The notes under the pieces: generated by a model | Database searches by the model: none | The model's input: only the letters and a program-made list of their open reading frames with translations | What the model was told of the DNA's origin: nothing | Assembly: GCF_008831285.2 (NCBI RefSeq) | Contig: NC_045138.2 | Span: 26,259,934 to 26,323,933, forward strand | DNA length: 64,000 nucleotides | Source: Nymphaea colorata | Lineage: Eukaryota > Streptophyta > Magnoliopsida > Nymphaeales > Nymphaeaceae | Direction: 5' to 3' | Shown here: piece after piece, positions 15,301 through 25,989 of the stretch | How positions within the stretch are numbered: position 1 is the stretch's first letter | Layout: each line of letters starts with the position of its first letter | Program-made: the position numbers and the translations under genes

Positions 15301-16532
15301 AAAATCCGCAAAAAATATTTGTGGCAATGGTGAAAACTACATTTGATTGTAAGTTTGTAACGAATACCATTGCTTGTAGTGAATTTCATCTAATCTGACT
15401 GATGCAAATATCCTTATTTCATTTACAGGGAAGAAGTATTTGGACCTGTTGCACCTTTATTGCGTTTTAAGACGGAGGAGGAGGCTATTCATATGGCTAA
15501 TGATACAAATGCAGGTATACTCCTCATCAACCTATAGACAAGCAGCAATGAAATTTCCGACTGTATATAGAGTGCCATGCTACATCCTGGTAAAATGATG
15601 CAGTCTTTGTTTTACCCCCTTTGCTTGGGGTAAGACTCCAAAACTGAGACCTCTCAGTAACCTTTCAGCAGTTTTTCATGTCTAAGGAGTTTCTTCTTGA
15701 GGGTTGAGGCCTCTAGTTATCACTTCCCGAAGCCTTTCTTGTTACTACTTCTAGAACGATTAGAAAAAAGGGTTTTCCAAACATGTCTCGAGCACAAAAT
15801 TGGAAAAAACCCTCCATATGATTTTGTGTCCAACTTTTTCTGAAACATTCTTGAGAGTGGGCATTCTTAATTTCTCTACTGCTGTCTAGTCTGCCGAAGG
15901 CTCAATTGATTTGTTAAAAGTCTGTGTCACATAAACGCAGCGCATGTCTGATGCACCCATCTCCCTCTGTAGCCTGAACAAGAATATTTAGCATTACTCT
16001 CTATCGGCACTTGTGTGGTATGCATCAAAATAAGGTTTTTAACTCTGACAAGCTCATGGTGTTTTAATAAAGGGCATGGATAGTTATGAGAAACTTAGCC
16101 ATTTTGCTCCTTGTTATTTACAGGACTAGCTGCATATGTTTTTACCAATGATATCTCACGGTCATGGCGGGTGACGGAAGCCCTTGAATATGGGTTGGTT
16201 GGTGTAAATGAAGGACTAGTTTCTACTGTGGTATGACATGTTCCCTTGTTACGGATAAAGAACTTGCACTTTCAGTTCAGAGTATCTGAAGGGCAAAAGA
16301 GCATAATAAATCCACCTTTCTTGTTATGTAGGTGGCTCCATTCGGTGGATACAAACAATCAGGGCTTGGGCGAGAAGGTTCCAAGTATGGAATCGACGAG
16401 TACCTAGAGGTACAGTACTTGTGCTTGGCTGTTATTTGCACCAATTGGTTTCCCAGATTCAACCATCACAACATTGATTTTCTATTGATGCAGCTGAAAT
16501 ACGTATGCCTCGGGAACATGAAGAGCGCATGA
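3355..16532 (+). CDS. ALDH5F1: Succinate-semialdehyde dehydrogenase, mitochondrial (20 exons)
   Basis: NAD-dependent oxidation of succinic semialdehyde to succinate, the last step of the GABA shunt in the mitochondrial matrix. Exons: 3355-3435, 3962-4075, 4589-4688, 4972-5020, 6109-6196, 6640-6750, 7658-7720, 7939-8049, 8643-8708, 8839-8916, 9922-9999, 11748-11814, 13017-13102, 14258-14290, 14407-14439, 14565-14665, 15429-15514, 16124-16230, 16332-16409, 16494-16532. All phases agree and give 522 residues, close to the roughly 528 of Arabidopsis. Residues 1-27, rich in Arg, Ser and Thr, look like a mitochondrial presequence. Visible ALDH landmarks are TPWNFP (Asn193), [17 protein letters not shown] (Glu291, general base) and GQTCVCANR (catalytic Cys325, with Cys327 as the redox-sensitive partner known in this family). 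The match to plant ALDH5F1 is continuous from residue 28 to the end. The ATG at 3355 was chosen because it alone gives a presequence in frame. Intron 1 starts with GC. Long introns carry microsatellites and repeat relics. Confidence 0.97.
3436..3961 (+). other. Probable GC-AG intron 1 of the SSADH gene
   Basis: The donor reads AAG/GCAAGT, the textbook strong non-canonical GC donor, and the acceptor is the CAG just before the ATG at 3962. This joins exon 1 in phase 0 to MSAESL, the same place where the Arabidopsis and rice presequences meet the mature protein. No GT donor nearby keeps the frame. An alternative acceptor after 3941 (CTAAT branch-like motif, TATATAG) would need a phase-1 donor that I do not find. 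Transcript evidence is lacking. Confidence 0.7.
4359..4406. repeat. (CA)n followed by (TA)n microsatellite in SSADH intron 2
   Basis: About fifteen CA units are followed by a short TA run, inside the intron between exons 2 and 3. Other short CA and CT runs lie in introns at 8571-8589 (CA) and at 10205-10360 (mixed CA and CT). These are ordinary plant simple repeats. Confidence 0.9.
12052..12440. repeat. Dispersed repeat copy 1 in SSADH intron 12, with a (TA)n core
   Basis: The segment starts with an ATTGCGATATT motif, contains a 12263-12327 TA/TATG microsatellite and ends with a GAGAAA...GGTAAAA stretch. Its non-microsatellite parts resemble the segment at 14985-15370 in order and orientation: ATTGCGATATT, TTTAACAT, TTAATTTxTxGA, CTTAGAGAAACAA and TACCTGAG blocks recur at similar spacing. 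The two copies are strongly diverged and non-coding. The family is not recognised. Confidence 0.45.
14985..15370. repeat. Dispersed repeat copy 2 in SSADH intron 16
   Basis: This is the partner of the repeat in intron 12. It shares the TTGCGATATTTTTGAAAT start, the TTTTAACAT block, a TTTTAATTTCTTGAGTCCCTGAGA block and the closing TACTTGAGGAAAAC and GGCAATGGT motifs. It lacks the TA microsatellite, and that absence fits microsatellite expansion in copy 1 only. Confidence 0.45.
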
Positions 16533-16611
16533 AGCTGTTCTATGCCTTCTGCAATTTGTGATCCTGCGATTCAGTGCGGTAGAGAGGCGCAGCAGGGGGT
16601 GGGAGTTAATA

Positions 16612-16615
<4 letters not shown>

Positions 16616-16646
<31 letters not shown>

Positions 16647-16783
16647 CAATAATCTGTATGCGGAACAGATTTCTTGGTTTTGTAGTTGGATCGACCTTTG
16701 AAGCCTGATCTCGGACTAAAATTCTGCAAATTAAACATCGAACCTGAACTAGCTGTATAGTTCCACAAATTAAAGTAGCTAGA

Positions 16784-16823
<40 letters not shown>
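16616..16823. repeat. Two (GA)n microsatellites in the 3' flank of the SSADH gene
   Basis: GA runs at 16616-16643 and 16788-16823 lie 80 to 290 bases after the dehydrogenase stop codon, probably within or just past its 3' untranslated region. No canonical AATAAA was seen close to the stop. Confidence 0.9.
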
Positions 16824-16828
<5 letters not shown>

Positions 16829-18190
16829 CTCATTCGGCTTGTCGTGAAAAAAACGTCCCTGTCCATCAAGCTTATGATCAGATCTGAAAGACCAGCTCAC
16901 TGAAATAATTGTAAGAAGAATGCGAAAGGAAAAAATCTGAACAACAAAGAAATATGGGGCGAGCGAGATAGAGATTGAGCAGTTTTTTATCATTCGCAAC
17001 GATTTTATGGACAAAGAAAGAAACACCAAAAAAATCAAAACAAAAAAGATTACGAAGCAAGGCTGGAGCGGGAGGGTTGCGCGGCTCTGATACATACCTG
17101 CCTATCTTATTTCCTTTCAACATAAAAGGCAATTTAAATACATAGATTGCCTTTGAACCTCTTTTTCGATCATGGGTGCAAAGTCACAGGGTACTTTCAG
17201 TTAATATTTGAATGCTAATGCCTTCTAATGCCTTTCGATTCTTGATCCTGAATGAAATGACTTTCCCATCTGACGCTGATCATCGTTTTCCTTCCCTGGT
17301 GGGCCGGTGGCCCTGCGCCTCTCACGCGGCAGCCACCTGGCCAACATCTTTGCCGTGTTCGGGTTGGTGATGGCCGCCGAGCATGTTGGCGGCGCGATTG
17401 CCCAACACGAGGGGACGTGCCTACTGCCGGAACATGGATGAACAGGTGGAATTCAGGGAGAGAGGCGATTCTTGGCCAAGCTGCGGGGAAGATTGTTCAA
17501 CTTCATTTCATCCCCGTGGCAGCTTCTTCTAGCAATGGTGCAAGTTCTATCTGTATATCTTGTATAGAGATATTTGTTTTCTGCTGAAGACGGCTGAAGA
17601 TCGACATTGTCGCATCTCATTTCACGAAGGTTTCACATTTCATGAACCAACGACAAACATGCAGTACAATTACAGAGAAATTGCTATCTATTCAGGTAAA
17701 GCCAAGAAAAACTATAAAAAGGTGCCTAACGTTTGGGCAAATAACAACTTGCAGCTCAACCTTTAAACATGAACAAGAAAACACTCAGCATTTGAGAGAA
17801 ATTATGGAAAAAGCACTTAGTGATTAGAAAAATTAGCTTTTGACATAAAATGACAAAAGTACCGTATGTGGGATAAATAATCATACTTCCCTATTTATCT
17901 TGCCCCTTAATGCCTTCTGGCTCTTGAATACAATGAAAGAATGATGTTTCTTATAGCTTTGTGGTCTTAATCACTACATAGAGAGATATTACTCAGGAGG
18001 CATAACATGATATTTATATATCTATAGATTAAAACAGATCTTCTCTAGGAAGAGGATTGGCGGCAGAAGCACAAAGTCCTTTTGAGGGGTTTATGCTCTG
18101 CGATGAATTGAAAAAGGAAAAAGGGAAAGATCTTAAACAAAAGAAGAGGAAAAAAGAAAAATTGTGTCAAGCAAGTTGACAGTGAACGGA
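16824..18190. other. Intergenic region between the convergent SSADH and transporter genes
   Basis: Mostly AT-rich with no recognisable gene. One GC-rich island at about 17290-17450 contains an open stretch of roughly 50 codons reading FPGGPVALRLSRGSHLANIF and continuing into a hydrophobic segment with NIFAVFGLVMAAEHVG. It has no ATG and no family I recognise, so it may be a gene relic. The 3' untranslated region of the minus-strand transporter should lie at the right-hand end. Confidence 0.5.
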
Positions 18191-19770
18191 TCATGGAGTG
18201 GCGGTTCTGTCGTGTCCTCGCACCACGTCCCTGCATTCCTGCTCCTCCATGGTGTCGCAGAAGGTACAGCCCTTCGTCTCCGGCAGGCACACCACGAACA
18301 GCCCGCAGACGATGATCACCCCCCGAATGCCCCGAAGCAGACGATGCTCTCCTTCCTCCCCGCCACCACCAGCATGGGGCTGAACACGCCGCCGAGCACC
18401 AGCGCCTGCCTCAGCATCGACACCGCCGAGTTCCTCACGCTCGTCGGAAACAACTCCAGGCAGTATATCATGATCACGGTGAAGGCGGTGCAGGCGCAGA
18501 AGAAGGAGACGACCTCTGCTATCATCTGCACACCTTTCCCCATCAGCACGCACGCCACGCTCAGCACCCCGCTCGCCAGCGTGAACGCCACCACCGCCGT
18601 CCTCCGGTTCATCTTCGAGATGAGGAAGAACGTCAGCAGCGCCGACGGCAGCTCCGACAGGGCGTTGAACGTCACGCTCAGGTAGAGGTTGAAGTCCAGG
18701 TCGCCGACGGCCAGCGGCATGCCGTAGTACACCAGCCCGATGCCGAAACCGGCGATCATTACCGCCGTCAACCTCCTGAACGCCCACGGCTTCTGCCACA
18801 GGACCATCAGCGCCGAGTAGATGTTGCCGCTGCCAGCTCCGTCCTTTTCTCCGGCCAGGTAGCACAGCCCGACCGTCAACGAGAAGTCGTCGGCCATGCC
18901 GTTCCTCCTCGCAATGCGCCTCAGCGTGTCCACCGCTTCGCCCTCCCTCCCCTTTACGATGAGCCATCTCGGGGACTCGAACACGAGGAAGCGGACCAGG
19001 AGGGAGTAGAGCAGCGTGGGGACGGAGACAACGAGGTAGATGAGCCTCCACGTCTCCGTTCTCAGCAAGTAAGCCGACACCGGGAGGGAAAGGAAGCCAA
19101 ACGTGAAGCAGACGAAGCCGAAGATCCCGACCTCGCCGCGCCACCGCTTGCCCACGAACTCCGTCGACAGCACGAGCGCGGAGGTCCCGACGGTCGCACG
19201 GGCGACGCCGCCGACGAACCTGGCGGCAGAGTAGAACCATATGTTGGGAGAGGCGGCGGTGAGGATGCCGGACAGGCCCATGGCGAAGGTGGAGAGGAAG
19301 AGCATCTTGTGCCGGCCGAGGGTGGAGTCGGCGAGAGTGGCCAGCACGAGGCCGCCGACGAGGCAGCCCATGAAGAAGGCAGAAGGAGGGAGTCCGGCGA
19401 GGACGGGATTCACAGAGCACGTGAGATTCCACTGGGAAACAATGGAGGCATGAGCGGGGCTGTCCCAGGACCAGAGGGAGGAGTCCATGGAGCAGATGGA
19501 GGAAGAAGGGGAGCAGGTGCCGGCGGCGGCGGAGTCAGGGGAGCAGTGCCATTTGGGCTCGGCGTCCGTGAAGATGTTGATGAAGGTGTACTGGGCATCG
19601 AAGATCCATGCACATGAAACCAGGAAAGCTTGGAACATCTGCGCGAGGCCGAACCCACCGATGTGCTGCTCTATGACGTCGTCTAGAGAAGAAGGGTCCT
19701 CCTTGGGGAGGAGAGGCTCTGAAACAGGAAGAAGATCAGCAGGTAGGGGAGCATGAGATGGCGGCGCCAT
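18191..19770 (-). CDS. Organic cation/carnitine transporter, single exon, with a 3' frameshift
   Basis: Major-facilitator transporter of the plant OCT family, expected in the plasma membrane or tonoplast and proposed to move carnitine and other organic cations. From the ATG at 19770 the frame runs 484 codons. It shows an N-terminal leader with LLP and PSSLDD, a first membrane span near WIFDAQYTFINIF, a long Cys-rich first loop, the MFS signature around ADSTLGRHK, the VFESPRWL motif and the ELFPTSVRNSAV motif before the last helices. In a run of six C on the plus strand (18319-18324) the frame breaks and stops. The expected end of the family, with LFVVCLPETKG and CDTMEEQE, continues in another frame to a TGA at 18191. 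One extra base in the run would give about 526 residues, the usual OCT length. The gene is much more GC-rich than its surroundings. It is either a sequencing or assembly slip, or a real allele lacking the last helix and tail. Confidence 0.92.
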
Positions 19771-19838
19771 TAGTGGCCTTGGTCGAGTCTAGTTTGTCAC
19801 TTCGACTTCAAGCTGATCATGGGGAGTGTAGATTCTGG

Positions 19839-19846
19839 TATTTATA
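19839..19846 (-). promoter_or_regulatory. Probable TATA box of the transporter gene
   Basis: On the minus strand the sequence reads CTATAAATACC about 70 bases upstream of the ATG at 19770. This is a good match to the plant TATA box at a sensible distance, predicting a leader of about 40 bases. A CACGTAAG/CTTACGTGG-like core lies about 100 bases further up near 19944 and could be a G-box-type site; that is speculative. Confidence 0.6.
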
Positions 19847-20584
19847 GTCCTTTTTCTTGGAAATTTCTTCTTCACAAGGCTGTTCTTCAATGAGACAAGG
19901 AAAGAAGATAGAGAGAACTGACGACGAGAGACAGGCTGTGCTTACGTGGGGATGTTTTGGAAGCATGCAAATTGCAGAGTTTGGCTGGACTGCCATTAGT
20001 GAAGAGACGCGGACCTTATGGATTCGAGTCGGGTACCCCGAGTTGGCACTCTTTCCTCAGATCGAGTTGCTGCAGGCAATAGATATACAGTGGAAAGAGG
20101 AAGAAGAAAAAACTGTTTGAAATATTTTAGAATTTCTTTACAAAAATTTGTACATTTTAAATTTTTAATATTTTCATAATTTCATTTTAAATGTTTTTTA
20201 AAATCTTTTTCAAGATATTTTGATCATTATAATCTTTTTTGTGCACATAACCAATTTTGCTCTTTTTCTATTTTATAATTTGAAGACTTGCAATTACTTC
20301 ATTTTAACTTGTAAAGTAATAACTTCTACAGTAACTTATATAATAATAATACTTTCCACAGTCTGTAAAAGAATAATAGAGAGTGGGGTGGGGACCCACT
20401 CTTGGTAAGGCCACCAACACATGACTGATCAATGGTACATAGTTGAACTCCTTCTATCCTCAATTTTTTTTAAAGTGCTATTTTTTCCTTCAAGCCCCAT
20501 ATATTTGATGATAATGAATTGGGTGGAATCATATAAAAGTTGTGCATTTTTGTTTTCAAAGTTGACAAAAGTTAGTACAAGATT

Positions 20585-21054
20585 AGCTTGAGCTCGGCTT
20601 GGCTAATGAAACCTCGAGCTCGACTTGTCTCGAGCTCAAGAATACCTCGACTCAACAATTACTTGTTGTTCGAGCTCGACAAACTCGTTTGAATAGAATT
20701 GATATTCATCGTCACGTGTTGAGCTCGAGCTCGACTCGATTAAAGCTTGATAAACTCATTTGAATAGAATTGATATTCATCTCTACGTGTTGAGGTCAAA
20801 CTCAACATGATTAAGGCTCGACAAACTCGTAAACTCGTTTGAATATATCGACTTGATTAAAGCTCGACAAACTCGATTAAAACTCGAGTTCAACTCGGCA
20901 GTTACATGTTGAGCTCGAACTCAACTCAATTATTTGAACGAGTCGACTCATTAACTCGAGTTCGGCTCGTTAGGCAAATGACTCGGCTTGAACTCGTTGA
21001 GGAGCCGAGCCTTAACGAGTCAAGTTCGAGTAGCTTGACTCGTTGTTCACCCTA
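20585..21054. repeat. GAGCTCGA-type tandem repeat cluster ending in a transposon-like terminus
   Basis: Units of about 45-75 bases recur, each built from CGACAAACTCGTTTGAATAGAATTG, a TATTCAT...ACGTGTTGAG block and a CTCGAGCTCGACTCGATTAAAGCT block. The cluster closes with GTTGTTCACCCTAC. Its reverse complement begins GTAGGGTGAACAACGAGTC, resembling the TAGGGGTGCACATGAGTCGAGCC end at 56398-56430 elsewhere in this window. Such TCGAGCTCG-rich blocks recur in plant genomes next to TAGGGGTG termini of hAT-like elements. No open reading frame is present. Confidence 0.6.
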
Positions 21055-21766
21055 CTTAATTCTCAATTTCGAGTGAGCAACAACGTATCATCTAGAAAAA
21101 GCAGCCTAACAACTTCACCTTTTCCTGCCTTTGAGGTCCTGAGTTGTGCCGGCATCATCAACAACAGTGATACACCTTTCAATTTAAATATTACACTCCA
21201 CCACTTAAGACATACGACCAACGTTATGCCCCTTGAGGCAACATGAATCTCCTCCTCTTTTTAAAAGAAAAATGAAAAGACAGAAGTTGAAAAAACCATG
21301 AGAGCAGAGCAAAAAGCTTCACGTGTTTGAGAATTATTTAATCACAAAGTTAAGGCCCTTTTCGATATTGGTCCAAAGCGTTCCAGCTTCATCTTAGGTG
21401 TATGTTGGGCTGCAGAGAATGAATAAGCAGCTTTTTCATATGCCAACTCAATTTTATCGCTCTCATCGATCACAGATCATATTACAATAGGATCTGTGGG
21501 TTCGGGACCGATTAAGATTGGGCTACGTTGATCTTTATATGTTGGATCTAAGTGATGAAATGTTTTGCATGTAAAACTTATTATTCTAGTTCCCAATTTT
21601 GTTGTGTCCAACACTTGGATCGTAGGTCCAGATTTTATCAAATGTGATCGAATTCAGATCCAAATTCAAATTAGATCCCATATATTAAAAATATCAAGTA
21701 GTTGCAATGAACTGGAAAATATTTTCTCTCTGGAGAGAGTCTTAGACCAAAAGCTTGGTGCATTCA

Positions 21767-21820
21767 CAAAAAAAAAAAAAAAAAAAGACAAGTTTTTTGG
21801 TAAGATAAAAAAAAAATAAA
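21767..21820. repeat. Poly(A)-rich low-complexity tract
   Basis: Two A-runs at 21767-21786 and 21808-21819 flank a short AGACAAG segment. This could be the poly(A) tail of a retroposed sequence, but no upstream source or target duplication is recognisable. Confidence 0.4.
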
Positions 21821-23513
21821 ATAACTAAAGAGAGGACATATTTTTTTAAAGTTACAAAAACATCCACCTTCTTTTACTACGTATTTAAAACCGGCACAGA
21901 AAAAACGGCGCACACAACCTTTCCGAGTCCTAGACAAGCTGCGTGGATCCGAGTCAGCATCACGAGATATTTATTTGGAGCCCGCGCCAGGAGGAGGACC
22001 ACCCATTAAAAACAAAAAAAGCGAAGGCCCACTTTGGAAATCATGGTTCATTGCGGGGCTTCTAGTGAAACTGAAATCGGCGAGAGATAAGAACACAAAG
22101 AGGAACAGCTAATTGGATTGGATCATCCCCTCTTGTATTGTATAGTTGCAGCACCCAATCAATCATGGAGTATAAAATTCATGGCGTCGTTCTCTTTTGG
22201 GGAGGATCCAATCTTCTTCTTATTCCTTCTGCTTGTTTTTGGGTCAGTTGGTTTTGTGGCAGGCGGTGCCCATGGATTACCTTGGGCTGTTTCTCTCTCT
22301 CTCACTCTCTCTCTTTATTGGTTCTTATGTTCTAGTGAATTTTGATTTAATTATTTGGGCGAACCTTCCCATCTCCTTCTATCTTCAATAATTTTCACGT
22401 GTATGATTCAATATATATTATATTCGTTTATGTTATTTGAAGACGAATTGAATTGCTCAAGAGTATGTTTGATTATATGTCGAGAAGTCTCGGAGGGGTT
22501 GGTGTATTTGGTTGTTAAATGGGTATTTTCTGTTCATATGCGTCCACCAGATACTACTGGTACTGGAGAGACACTAATTCCAAAGCTGTAACTATTTTTT
22601 TTTGGGTACATATGAGCAGTTTAGAATCGCATTAGCTAACTATAGCACAAGTTCGAACTACACCAATGAGATCCTCATCAATTAACTGGTGCAAATGACC
22701 ATGTGGATTGATGTGAATGGTCATTTCAAAGGATCGTTTAAAGACCTATGAGACAAGAAAATCAACCTACATATTAGCTTTTTTGTACGTATGACATAAG
22801 ACACACTCTCAATCTCGTTTTAGCAATTCTTAACACACTGCTTGACTTAATATGAAGAGATTTCACATAAATGGTAGCATAAGTGATGAGTGAAATTTCA
22901 GCTTGTAGTTTGATTCGTGTGGGCGTTTAAACTTATTGTGATGGCAAAAAGTAAGATGTTCCTAGAAAACTGCCCATAAGTCTCACCTTTTTCCTAGAAA
23001 GCCCAAAGAATATCTTCGGTTGGAATTCCTGGGAAAAGTTGGGTGCCTGTTTGGCATTTTCTAGTGACGGATGGCCGTCGTCACACTTGTCTTCTAAAAT
23101 TGAGAAGTGCCAATCATTGAGGTACACTTTTACTGTTTGGGGGCCCATACCTCTCGAAACGAATCCTCATGGACCGACTAAATTTTAGTGAAGGACAATA
23201 ACGTACTCAGCTTTCCAAATCTTTTCACTTAACGGCACCTGAAAAGCACGGATCGCCAAATTCGCGTTCCCCTCTAAATTTCCTCTAATACCATCAAATA
23301 TTAGACATAATTTGTAAATTATTCGTCACAAACTTTCTGAATTTGTCTTAAAAAAAATCATGATCATCTTAGTAATCGGCTCATAGACATCTTTCCATCA
23401 AATGTGGTAAGAAATATTTCTAGGAAATTTGGCAAGTTTTCGGGCAGTGGTTGGTAGGATTGATTCAATTTTTATGGGCATTAGTAGGCTGTAAGGGTAA
23501 TATTATTATTTAA

Positions 23514-23940
23514 GGGGGCGTTTGGATGACAATTTAACTTTGTAAAAGCTTAATTTTATGGAAATCAAGTTTTTTAACGAGTTTTAAAAAGTTTGTATAC
23601 TTACACACGAAAACTTAATTGTTCGTAAGGTTTTTTACTGCCTTTTATAAAACCAGATTTTCTTCAAACTGATGTTTTCTTTTTTCAACGCAGTTTTGAT
23701 GACACCCAAATACTTAAAAGACTTGTTCTAGTTTTCGGTGTCAACCCCAAAAAGTTTTATAAAGTTTCTCAACTTTTAAGTGTGGCTTGTTGCATAAAAA
23801 AATGAAAAAAGTGTGTATGAAAACTAAAGAAGCTTACGCTTTTGAGCAAGCACCAAAGTCTTTAATTTAGGTAAGACAAAAAAAAATGTAGCTCAAAATA
23901 AACAAGTTTATCATATTGTGATAATAAGCGTCCAAACAAG
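23514..23940. mobile_element. Possible degenerate MITE with GTTTGGA ends
   Basis: The left end GGGGGCGTTTGGATGACAAT and the reverse complement of the right end (CTTGTTTGGACGCTTATTAT) share a short GTTTGGA(T/C)G core. The 427-bp interior is AT-rich and partly palindromic, with several AAGTTTT and AAAACTT motifs. No clear target duplication is visible, so this is a tentative hAT-like element. Confidence 0.35.
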
Positions 23941-24042
23941 TCTATTCCTATGGGCAAAAGAAGAAGAACGTGGTTTTATGCACCTGAACGAGCTTAGCCA
24001 AGGTAGGGCTCGCATGGACTTTGGCCCACTTCAATTTTTTTT

Positions 24043-24194
24043 TTTAAATGTACTTTACTTGTTTTATATAAAAACTTTAAAAAATAATATTTTAGTTCTT
24101 ACTTAAAATTTAAAAACTTTAATTCGTGCATAAAAATTTTTAAAAAATAATATTTTAGCTCCTACTCAAAATTTAGAAACTTTAATTCGCCCGT
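24043..24194. repeat. Tandem pair of a dispersed AT-rich repeat
   Basis: Two consecutive units each contain ATAATATTTTAG(T/C)TC(T/C)TACT followed by AAAATTTA(A/G)AAACTTTAATTCG. The second leads into a GTCTGGTTCTGCTCCTG tail. The same core occurs at 25620-25700 and, in reverse orientation, at 31938-32000. Confidence 0.6.
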
Positions 24195-24347
24195 CATGTC
24201 ATGTCTGGTTCTGCTCCTGTGGACGAGACACTAAATCTATCAACTTTTTAAGTTGTGGTTTTGGTAAGTGAAGTAAAGAAGGTGGCTCCTAACAAGTGGG
24301 ACAGACCTTGTCAATTACGTGTTTGAATTTTATCTATTAGAGAAGCG

Positions 24348-24513
24348 ATTACTCGGCTCTTTCCTCACCTTCTTGGGAACTCTTTTCCTCACGTAATGAC
24401 AATCGATGTTCTTACGTAGGAAACCTTTTGATTACTCGGCTCTTTCCTCACATGCTTTGGAACTCTTTTCCTCACGTAATGACAATCGGTGTTATTGCGT
24501 AGGAAACCTTTTC
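24348..24513. repeat. Direct 83-bp tandem duplication
   Basis: Units 24348-24430 and 24431-24513 both read ATTACTCGGCTCTTTCCTCA and continue through CGTAATGACAATCG to GTAGGAAACCTTTT, with only a few substitutions. It is a recent-looking local duplication with no coding signal. Confidence 0.9.
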
Positions 24514-25599
24514 TCCTGGTGGAATCCTAGGGAGTTTGGGAAACTCGAGTTTTCCTCGGCACTCAGTTTTGCTGGCCAATTTTCAGTCTCTCTGAACACG
24601 TGTTCATGTTTTTCAATTTTCAAAAAACAACATAAAGACATGTTTATATATATATATATATTATAATTTCTCATCTCAAAAGTGGTTTCTCTCACTAAAA
24701 ACTAAAGTCCTTGTTCTTGTGCTATTGTTAAAAAAAGACAGATCCATTCCTAATATTCTCCATTTGTGGAGTTTCCTTCATAACTCCCACCTAACCTTCT
24801 CCCAGTATCGTGGCTTTTCCATTGCCTCTTCATCATATACTAAATATAATAAAATCTTTTGGCATTTTGTTGCACACAGTCTTGCAAATCCATCAACCAG
24901 TCCACCGTGAAAGGTGTGCTAGCTGGTGGGGACAATAATTTCGTTGATCATTTCCTTCTTCCTCCTCCTCGCTTATCCTTTTCATCCTCTTCCTCTCCAA
25001 GTGGCGCAGCATATTCTTTTTACTACCAATCATGTCAAATCATGGCGGACGCCGCGAATCCGCGATAACCTTTTACAGCTAAATACATTGGAAGTCGGGT
25101 TGAAACAGATCTGGTGCAGCAAAAGATGACAAGAACATTCCGCGAGATTCAATTCCTTTTCCAGCCTTACTCTGCCAACTTTGTTTACAGGTAGGCTGGA
25201 TCTGAGGCAGCTATATGCATGAAAAGAAGGTGAAGATGAATCAGACACAAAACTTTTAAATTTTCATGAAAGACGAGTTTTGATGCGTCTGTCTGACATA
25301 GATCTAATCTAATTGCAAACCCGAAACAACAATCTGAAAAGGATAAGAGTGTTTAAACTGCATGTAAGGTGCCAATTGTTCAGGTCTGTAATTGAGCTTT
25401 TTGACTGTGTCTCTCCTTTAAATCTATGTAAAACATATTGTTTTCCTTGGGGTTGGATCCGTTTTCCTATTCATAGGATAGAGCCGGGAACAGTTTTCCA
25501 TAGAAAATATTCAACAGCGAACCTTGATGAAGTTAAAAGAAAGCTACACTTTCATCCAGAATAAGAACATGCAGTACCAGATATACCTGCACTAGAAAA

Positions 25600-25735
25600 T
25601 TTATATATAAATTTTAAAAAATTTCACTTGTTTTATATAAAATTTTTCAAAAATGATATTTCATTCCTAGCCAAAATTTAGAAACTTTAATGCGCCTCCC
25701 TCATGAAAAAATTCTGACTTTGCCCTTGATCCATT
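25600..25735. repeat. Second locus of the dispersed AT-rich repeat
   Basis: This copy contains TTTTTCAAAAATGATATTTCAT, then AGCCAAAATTTAGAAACTTTAATGCG, ending near GACTTTGCCCTTGATCC. It matches 24043-24194 in the same orientation and 31938-32000 in reverse. The GC-richer tail resembles the 'tggctctgcccct' tail of the third copy and may be a family terminus. Confidence 0.55.
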
Positions 25736-25989
25736 ACTACCACACATAGCAGTTAGGGCCAGATGTGTGAATTCCATGCAAACTTCGGCATCACTAGTTT
25801 CTTCTAAATCTAAATTTGAATTTGGATTTGGATCATATAAGCTGGATGAGGTACTTCTAAGAAGGGCGGATGCCTCTTTCCCATTACTCCTACTCCCAGG
25901 GTCCAAAACTGCTTCGAGACTTGAGTGGAAAGAAAAACGTACGAACTAGAGTACAATATATCCGCTGTTTGAAGTCTAGATGAGTATCA

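Noticed and set aside
16606-17095. Minus-strand frames rich in Leu and Ser
   Set aside because: They are driven by the (GA)n microsatellites.
18316-19432. Long (413-codon) second reading frame over the transporter gene
   Set aside because: It is an Arg- and Ala-rich shadow frame caused by high GC content. Only its last 42 codons match the family, because of the frameshift.
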